This document shows positions 57,304 to 64,000 of a stretch of 64,000 nucleotides of DNA, in pieces. The stretch lies in assembly GCA_030867875.1 (NCBI GenBank), contig JAOWCC010000019.1, forward strand, positions 79,078,861 through 79,142,860, in the 5' to 3' direction. Position 1 is the first letter of the stretch. The number at the start of each line of letters is the position of its first letter. The position numbers and the translations under genes were made by a program. Origin of the DNA: Actinernus sp. WN-2022. Lineage: Eukaryota; Cnidaria; Anthozoa; Actiniaria; Actinernidae. The notes under the pieces are model-generated. The model was not told where the DNA came from, did not search any database, and saw nothing but the letters and a program-made list of their open reading frames with translations.

Positions 57304-57886
57304 TGGGTCTTCGTTTTCCAGTCTTCTTTATCTAGGGTCTTCGTTTTTCGGGTCTTCGTTTTTGGGGTCTTCGTTTTTCGGGTCTTCGTTATCTAGAGTC
57401 TTCGTTTTTGGGTCTTCGTTATCTAGGGGGGTCTTCGTTTTCTGGTCTTCGTTATCTAGGGTCTTCATTTTTGAGTCTTCGTTATCTAGGGGGGTCTTCG
57501 TTTTCGGGTCTTCGTTATCTACTGAGGGTCTTCGTTTTTAGATCTTCGTTATCTAGGGAGGTCTTCGTTTTCGGGTCTTCGTTATCTAGGGTCTTCGTTT
57601 TTAGATCTTCGTCATCTAGGGGGGTCTTCGTTTTCTGGTCTTCGTTATCTAGGGGGGTCTTCGTTTTCGGGTCTTCGTTATCTAGGGTCTTTGTTTTTAG
57701 ATCTTCGTTATCTAGGGGGTCTTCGTTTTCTGGTCTTCGTTATCTAGGGTCTTCGTTTTTCGGGTCTTCGTTATCTAGGGAGGGTCTTCGTTTACTGGTC
57801 TTCGTTATCTAGGGTCTTCGTTTTTAGATCTTCGTTATCTAGGGTCTTCGATCTTCGGTCTTCGTTTTCTAGGTCTTCGTTATCTA
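57304..57886. repeat. Right sub-terminal GGTCTTCGTT tandem array
   Basis: About 35 GGTCTTCGTT units with alternating TTTC(G/T)G and ATCTAGGG spacers. Frames are open through it only because of the simple periodic content. Confidence 0.92.
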
Positions 57887-57903
57887 GACACCCATCTCAA
57901 AAT

Positions 57904-58920
57904 AGCAGTTACTTCAATCGGGATGTGAACATAAGAAGTTCTCTTCTCGACTATGAGTCTCAATGTCAAAATTATTAACCACGGCTAGAGTATAGAATAC
58001 CCCGCCACGCTAGGTTGTAGGAAACACTACTACCGCGATCCGTGGCAGTCAGCTAGAATAATATAGCATCGAGAGAATTTGTAGAAAACACTGAAATACC
58101 TCGCAATTCCAGTTAGGTTGAAGAAGACTGCTACCGCGGTCAAGGTACCCTTGGGTGCCAGAGGCTCTAGCCAAAGTTTAGGATCGACGAGAAGGCCCAG
58201 CGAAGTGATGCGTCGGGCGGAGCGAGCGGAAGAATGTGAGTTTACGAGCGGAGAGAGCGAAGTGAAGAATATTGGATCGGCCCGCTCGTAAACTCACAAT
58301 CAATGGAGGTAAAAGGAGGGACTGCTCGCAGTAAAAGTAAATGTGTTCTCATTTATGTTTATGCTCATAAACTCATAAACCGAAAATGCGGTTTATTGTC
58401 CAGGCAAATCACATAATTACACAATTGCATAGGCCTGTGTCTAATTATTTTATCAAGCATTTAGCAAACACTTTTAAAATTTAAAATTTAATTCCTTCGA
58501 GTAGGGAGGTGTTTCACGTCGCTGAATGCTGTCGTTGGTTTCCTGTCGTTACCTGTGATTATGCTAGAAGAACACTACATAATTTAAATTCCTAATTGAA
58601 TACAGTTGAGGTGTATACTCCAGTTTCTGTCGTCTTTCTGGCTCGATAATAAAATGTATAAACGTATATGTTCTCTTTTCAGAAAGCTTGAATTGTTGCT
58701 GTATCATGTAAAGCAGAGAAATTGGAGAATACGAGAGCAAGCTGACATGCAAATTTAAGCTTCGAAGAGTTCACGCTGCAGTCCATCATGTAAAATAATC
58801 AGCGTCTTATATTACACAAATGTTGAGCGGATTTCAAGTAAACGGACAGCTAGAATGATCACTTTCTAAGTATAGTCACCTGAATGTAAAAAAGCGTCGA
58901 GATCAGGCTAGATAAAACCT
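57904..58920. other. Non-coding spacer
   Basis: It holds a hairpin at ~58237-58300 (GTGAGTTTACGAGCGG mirrored by CGCTCGTAAACTCAC). No gene recognised. Confidence 0.5.
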
Positions 58921-58927
58921 GAGGAAA

Positions 58928-59490
58928 ACATTGGATACTCTGAATTTCAGAGCAGGCAAGTTGGGTACTCTGAATTTCAGAGCAGGCAAGTTGGATACTC
59001 TGAATTTCAGAGCAGGCAAGTTGGATACTCCGAATTTCAGAGCAGGCAAGTTGGGTACTCTGAATTTCAGAGCAGGCAATTAAGTTGGATCAGACTCTGA
59101 ATTTCAGAGCAGACAAGTTGGGTACTCTGAATTTCAGAGCAGCCAAGTTGGATACTCTGAATTTCAGAGTAGGCAAGTTGGGTACTCGGAATTTCAGAGC
59201 AGGCAAGTTGGATACTCTGAATTGCAGAGCAGGCAAGTTGGATAATCCGAATTGCAGAGCAGGCAAGTTGGATACTCCGAATTGCAGAGCAGGCAAGTTG
59301 GGTACTCTGAATTTCAGAGCAGGCAATTAAGTTGGATCAGACTCTGAATTTCAGAGCAGCCAAGTTGGGTACTCTGAATTTCAGAACGTAACAGCCAAGT
59401 TGGATACTCTGAATTTCAGAGCAGGCAAGTTGGGTACTCTGAATTTCAGCGTAGGTGATTTGGGTTCTCTGAACTTCAAAGCAGACAAGT
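58928..59490. repeat. 30-bp minisatellite with internal palindrome, ~18 units
   Basis: Unit TTGGATACTCTGAATTTCAG then AGCAGGCAAG, with variants (GGGTACTC, CCGAATTGC). Each contains the dyad CTCTGAATTTCAGAG. A higher-order duplication is visible: AGGCAATTAAGTTGGATCAG interrupts the array at ~59077 and ~59322. The period being a multiple of three keeps frames open. Confidence 0.92.
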
Positions 59491-60270
59491 ACGTGTAGAA
59501 TCGTTTAATGATTTGTTTCCAGCTAATTGTGTAAACTTTGATTTGAAATAAAGTGGATCACACCAAATTTTAAAGATCATGCAATTCCTGGTGTCATTGT
59601 TTCTTATATTCAGGGATTTACACTTACTCTGCAATGTCCAACGTCTTATTTTCATATTAAAAACAGACACACCATGCATTTTGCAATTACATTTGCAATA
59701 TTTCGTAGACATTATGGACATAACGAGTAAAATAGATTAATTGTCATAGCCTTTAAAAAACGTCTCCTAAAAGACATGATAATTATCGACATTTAGCAGA
59801 AAAATATAGTTTGGAAAATGACAAAATAGTTTAGAATGCGTTATATTATTGAAAACGTGGCGACAGATATTATACAGCCCGATTTAAGATCAGACTGTGA
59901 TCCTAATGAAATGCGAAACACATCCCAATATACTCCGGTACGTACACCATTCAATTACTAGGTAACAACAGACACAACAGAGAAATTTCACAGCAGTTAA
60001 TTATAAGTCATTTCGGAATATTTACCTTAGAAAGCGGCATATCTACAACATGACCAAATCCTTTCGAAAGCATCGACGCGTCTTATCCGATAACAGTTTG
60101 TTCTTCACAGTCAAACCGACCACAAACGCCCGTCAATATATCTTTGGAAAATCAAAAGGCATTCGGAAAAGTCAACGGCGTGCTCGATCCACAGCCGGGT
60201 TAACGCCACGACATCCACCCAACCCCAATAACTCGTTACTTCACATGCGAGCACCCACGAGTTAAAAATG
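59491..60270. other. Non-coding spacer
   Basis: No gene or repeat recognised; short frames at 59476-59721 and 60050-60265 lack signatures. Confidence 0.5.
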
Positions 60271-60413
60271 ATATGGACCATTCTCGTTCCCAGTGCCTCC
60301 TCAACTAACTGAAAAATCGGAGGCTCTGGTAAGACACGAAACCGGATGTCCTAGATTCTAGGACATTGAAACTACGCATGCTCTTAGAACTCATTTCCGA
60401 TTTGCTAACTAAA

Positions 60414-60701
60414 GCAATGGCGGACTTCATGGAAGCTATCCAGTTCGCCCTTGCAAAGCTTAAAATACAGTTTTCTTTAAAAACTAAACAATTGGAAGCT
60501 ATTCGGGTAATTAGTATCGATAAGAAGGACTGTTTCTGTGTCCTTCCGACCGGTTATGGTAAATCGTTAATTTACCAAAGTTTACCGTTTGAGTTTAATG
60601 CTCTTGAAGGATCATCCAACTCAATCGTGGTCGTCATATCTCCTCTCGACGCAATTATCGAGGAGTGCACAGAACATGCTGATTTTCAGCTGCTGGATTA
60701 G
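60414..60701 (+). pseudogene. RecQ-like helicase N-terminal fragment inside a TIR element
   Basis: From ATG 60414 (GCAATGGCG context; an in-frame ATG lies at 60366) the 95-residue product has a Q-motif-like FSLKTKQLEAI, Walker A LPTGYGKSLIYQ and the following VVVISPLDAIIEE (motif Ia region), then stops. A full RecQ core is several hundred residues longer, so DEAH and later motifs are missing. It is either a captured host exon set or an element-specific remnant. Confidence 0.65.
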
Positions 60702-60751
60702 ACTGCAGGGCTGATGGTCGAGGAAGAATAGGCCTGTGTACCTGTTGTAGG

Positions 60752-61135
60752 TTAGCAAGGGCTATAGCGCTTGCACTCGGCGCGGAATGTGTCTCTCTTG
60801 GTCGTTTTGATAGTGAGAGAGCTATAATTTTGCTTTCGACCTCGTTTTAGCCTGGAATTTTGGATCGCCGCGGTTTGATGTTCATGCGATTGCTGAACCA
60901 TCTCACGGAATTTTTCGGCAGTTTCAAGAGAGCGTTTGCACGGACAGCATATTTTTGTAGGGTATGATTCTTCCCAGAAAATGAACGGATGGCTTAGATA
61001 AGAACCCAAACTTTTCCTTAGGTCGCTGTTTAAAATCACTGGGTGATTCTTATCCGATATTACGGCGTTGCAGCAAATGCATGTATTTCGATCGAAAAGC
61101 TTTTCTGCTGCCTTTTTTGGCGTAATATCTGCCAT
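60752..61135 (-). CDS. Cys-pair (zinc-binding-like) protein fragment inside a TIR element
   Basis: A 127-residue frame starting MADITPKKAAEKLF has CICC near residue 18-21 and CCPC near residue 62-65, spaced like a four-cysteine metal site (C-x2-C...C-x2-C), then a helical acidic/basic segment and a Lys/Arg-rich tail. It is loosely reminiscent of a ZAD-type zinc-finger-associated domain, but not assigned. A good ATG lies 417 bases inside the right TIR end. It may be a first coding exon: no in-element continuation is seen. Confidence 0.4.
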   Translation of the reverse strand: MADITPKKAAEKLFDRNTCICCNAVISDKNHPVILNSDLRKSLGSYLSHPFIFWEESYPTKICCPCKRSLETAEKFREMVQQSHEHQTAAIQNSRLKRGRKQNYSSLTIKTTKRDTFRAECKRYSPC

Positions 61136-61559
61136 TATTAGGTTATAGTCGATCGAAGGGAGATTTTAATGACCTTTCGGCTTTTGCCACCATACATTAC
61201 ATATATGAATGTTTATTAATTAATTAATTAATTAATCTGTTTAATCATGTTCTTTTAAAAGGCACATCACTTCATTCTTTATTATTTTCACATATGAATG
61301 TTTATTCTTTTGATTATTTTACTTTTATTGAAAGAACACCTCAAAAAATGCCTTACTTTACTTGTTATGTTTACAACGGAAGTGATTTATCCACTAAGTG
61401 AACCGGAAGAAAGCGCTGTGCGCAGCACTGTTCATTTTTTTTTTCATCGCGCAGCCGATTTGGCTAGCCAATCAAATTAGAGCCTGTTTCGTGTCTTACC
61501 AGAGCCTCCGATTTTTCAGTTAGTTGAGGAGGCACTGGGAACGAGAATGGATATGGACC

Positions 61560-61680
61560 CTTTGCACTTTACGTCATAGCCGCCATGTTGGTGTACAGTT
61601 AACAATAGATTATTCGTTAGCTTCTTTTGTTCTGTACACCAACATGGCCGCCATGCCCTTTGTCATTTGAATCTCTGGGG
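61560..61680. repeat. Hairpin, CATGTTGGTGTACAG arms
   Basis: GCCGCCATGTTGGTGTACAG pairs with CTGTACACCAACATGGCCGCC. The right flank CTTTGTCATTTGAAT(C/T)TCTG recurs near 30687-30710, so it belongs to a dispersed family. Confidence 0.6.
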
Positions 61681-61701
61681 ATTGAGTGCAAACCATCTAT
61701 T

Positions 61702-62367
61702 AACAAGAGCCCATCTGGGCTTTCACTCGGGCCACATGAGATTGAAGATGAAATACACTTTCATTTGAAATCCTCTTAGTATCAAGTCGTGCTTTAATTC
61801 GCCAGTGAGAACGTCAAAAAAACAGACTGGTCTATTAATCGCTTTTATGGCATGACTATGATAACGCAGGATTCGAACAACAGAATACTGGCAATTCAAG
61901 TGTATAAATGCAATACAATGACATATTCAGACTTTGAATTTGATTGAAAATAGATCAAAAACTCGGGGAAATGTCCGGCTAAAACTGTATGAATAAATGT
62001 GAAATGAAACATAAATTTCATAGCAAGAAAAAAAATTGTAATTCCTATAAATGAGAAAGCTCTTCTATTAAGCCGCTTCTCATATACACAGACTGTTTCA
62101 CAAAAAACATTTGCGCTTATCGACACAAGAATTCAGTTGACCTTTCAAATAATTTATTCTGAGGTACGCATACTCTAAATCACAGATGTTAAATAAAGCG
62201 ATAATTAGAAGAAAAAGTACATTAACAGACAAACTGAGAGGAAATTTATTCAAATCAAAAAGAGTTTACTTACAGTACTTACGTAACTGAACTTTCGTTT
62301 TGGATCTTTTGGTAGTTTCATCTTCAATCTCATGTGGCCCGAGTGAAAGCCCAGATGGGCTCTTGTT
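61702..62367. mobile_element. 0.67-kb element with 52-bp near-perfect TIRs
   Basis: AACAAGAGCCCATCTGGGCT and onward to GATTGAAGATGAAA at the left are exactly mirrored at the right (62315-62367). The interior is AT-rich and non-coding. No target duplication identified. Confidence 0.75.
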
Positions 62368-63770
62368 CTGTCGTAAAACATGCCTTAGCTGTACAAGACC
62401 GCCCACGATGGAATAGATTTCTGACAATGACTCATTGAAAGTGATATCTCTCCTTGTCTCGCCTTGTCTGAGAGCTTTGAACTTTCTTATCTGAGCGCGC
62501 CTGACGAGATCTAACCTTTGATGATAATTCGATACCCGTTGATATCCAAACGTGTTTGGATATTGTATTTCGCTTACGTTTCTAAATGTACATTGGATCT
62601 GTCCAAACAGCGCTGATCGAATGTATTACGGCTCCTGGTTGTTCATGTATTTTTATGGTCAACAAGAGCGCCAGTTGAAATATCCTGAGCCTGTTGGAAG
62701 GCTTTCGCCCTCGCGGGTCGACCATTTTGATTTACTGTATTAAATTCTGTAAATACATTAACCTGGCGATTGTTGCGTGACCAGCACAGTGCAATCTGAT
62801 TGGTGTGAATTTGACCTTTAACGCATGCGCAGATCGCGTGCTACACTGAATAAAAAAAAAAAAAATAACGACTTGCATTTTAAGACTCGGCGCTGCCACA
62901 GGCAGCCCGAGTAACAAGAGGCTGGGAACAGCCTTAACTCGGGCTGTATACACATAAGCGTCACCATTTTTTCTACATTCTTAACATTCCTGACATTCCA
63001 TTCTAAGGCGTGGTCACAGGGGAGGGGTGGTGCTCCATTCCTATTATTTATTAGGAGTGGGGTAGGGGAGTTATCAGTCGCGGTGACTTTCTGCTCTCTG
63101 CTCCCCTAGTATATTTATGTAATTTAATATTTTTGTTTTTCATCATATGAACATTAGATATGTTTTTCTCGTAAGTAAATTAAAGAAATTGACCTTTTAC
63201 TGTAAACACTACTTATTCATGTAACACACGTCTACAATTTACAGTCTGCTGTTCTGTTGTACTGGAGGTTCCGAGTACTAAAATATGATTATCTCAATGT
63301 TTATATTTATCTCATATCATAATTTGTATCCTGTCCACCCTGCCGATAGAGCTGCCACTATATTTCACTACTGTTCTTTCTACATGCATGTTAATTGTAC
63401 TGATTCGTGTTCAATTCGTGTGCCTCTGTATAACTTTATCTGCTGTATTCATAACTGAAATGCATGTTGGTTATCTCTAATTAAAAGCTAAATTACCGTC
63501 ATTCACACAAATTCAGTCTTGTCCGTGGTGTATATTACAGAGTTACATAAAGGGAACAGCGTTTAACAGCTCTAACAAAAGTTAAAGTGCCACTACGACG
63601 AAAATTTACCATTTCGATTTGCCACTTTTTCAGTGTCTATAGGTCAATCAGTATTAGAAATATCCGAAATAGTAAAACATATTCCCAAATGGGCATCTTA
63701 AACCACAAATTTTAGGAGAGTTTACCGGTAAAATCCTGTCCGCCATTGCTGGAAGCCGTGCCCTTTGTTC
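62368..63770. other. Non-coding spacer
   Basis: A hairpin at ~62880-62950 (GCAGCCCGAGT / ACTCGGGCTG). No gene recognised in the rest, which is AT-rich. Confidence 0.5.
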
Positions 63771-63773
63771 AGC

Positions 63774-64000
63774 TTTAAACAAAGGTTTATTCACCGGAAG
63801 TGATGTCATACACTTAACACGACAACCTCCTGGCGCGAAATAGCGTGCATAAAAAAGTAGCCAACCTCGCAAAGATAAATATAACTTTCTTCTTATGTAC
63901 GTGAAGACGTTTTTAGTAGAAATATGCCTCCAGGCGTTGTGTTCTGCAGGCGAGCGTTAAGTGTATGACATCATTTCCGGTGAATAAACCTTTGTTTAAA
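63774..64000. repeat. Inverted repeat truncated by the window end
   Basis: TTTAAACAAAGGTTTATTCA (63774) through GTCATACACTTAA is mirrored at 63957-64000 with one mismatch (CCGGAAGTGATG / CATCATTTCCGG). The right arm is cut by the end of the window, so the element continues beyond it. Confidence 0.75.

Larger units (their letters stand above)
53701..57893. mobile_element. 4.19-kb foldback/Mutator-like element with tandem-repeat TIRs
   Basis: Perfect 10-bp target duplication ATCTCAAAAT (53691-53700, 57894-57903). Ends GGGTGTCTAGATAACGAAGA and its inverse. Sub-terminal arrays of a GGTCTTCGTTTTC / GGTCTTCGTTATCTAGG unit: ~180 bp on the left, ~580 bp on the right in opposite orientation. Inverted homology continues inward (~53890-54225 and ~57005-57300, including AACATGGCGGCCGCC). 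The 2.8-kb centre holds a MITE (55221-55484) and a minus-strand LINE scrap (56120-56330) but no recognisable transposase, so this copy appears non-autonomous. Confidence 0.8.
60278..61550. mobile_element. 1.27-kb TIR element carrying two protein-like fragments
   Basis: ATATGGA (60271-60277 and 61551-61557) flanks inverted ends CCATTCTCGTTCCCAGTGCC / GGCACTGGGAACGAGAATGG, and the TIRs run ~65 bp. Inside, a RecQ-like fragment (+) and a Cys-rich frame (-) lie tail to tail. No transposase seen. The 7-8-bp duplication suggests hAT-like mobilisation (inference). Confidence 0.78.

Noticed and set aside
57281..57812. Open frames rich in SSFSGLRYLG-type repeats
   Set aside because: They fall entirely in the TCTTCGTT tandem array forming the arm of the foldback element; the opposite arm at 53694-53894 gives the same artefact.
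59085..59330. Frames with repeated NFRAGKLDTL-type peptides on both strands
   Set aside because: Produced by the 30-bp minisatellite, which is divisible by three; no independent coding evidence.

Overview
The window is animal nuclear DNA from a large, AT-rich, repeat-dense genome. Coding exons are short, have consensus GT/AG borders and are separated by kilobases of transposon debris. The genes (SUEL-type lectins, a collagen-like secreted protein, conodipine-like phospholipases A2, a CABIT/THEMIS-GAREM family protein, a DUF3504 exon) suit a cnidarian, most likely an anthozoan such as a stony coral or anemone. That assignment rests on family content only; no species marker was seen.

Layout. 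1-3 kb: a single-exon CABIT protein with three SH3-binding proline motifs. 3-9 kb: nested inverted-repeat elements, including a 2.9-kb element with ~155-bp terminal inverted repeats (TIRs). 9-28 kb: three conodipine-type PLA2 loci on the + strand at 9.3, 23.1 and 27.9 kb; the first two have two exons joined in phase 0, and the third looks like a decayed copy. They are separated by two LINE remnants, an orphan DUF3504 exon, many MITE-like palindromes and tandem arrays. 29-31 kb: a 122-bp tandem repeat and a 434-bp palindrome. 32-38 kb (- strand): a four-exon gene for a predicted 1471-residue secreted protein made of a signal peptide, a very long acidic Ser-Gly-rich region with internal repeats, 31 uninterrupted Gly-X-Y triplets and a SUEL lectin domain. 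41-44 kb: two single-domain secreted SUEL lectins in opposite orientations. 45-46 kb: a 36-bp minisatellite. 48.7-50.8 kb (- strand): a small two-exon secreted basic/SGSG protein with processing-like sites. 53.7-57.9 kb: a 4.19-kb foldback-like element with perfect 10-bp target duplications. 60-62 kb: a 1.27-kb TIR element that carries a RecQ-like helicase fragment and a Cys-pair protein fragment.

How the genes may relate. The long proteoglycan-like collagen-lectin, the two small lectins and the small SGSG protein lie within 19 kb. All have signal peptides and three share an unusual AFWGR lectin signature, so a local cluster of extracellular-matrix or mucosal genes is plausible. This is inference. 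The three PLA2 loci are a tandem family of secreted enzymes.

Limits. Gene structures were built by eye from splice consensus and reading frame, without transcripts or database searches. TE class names are tentative and rest on TIR and target-site features. Coordinates of imperfect repeats are approximate to a few bases.
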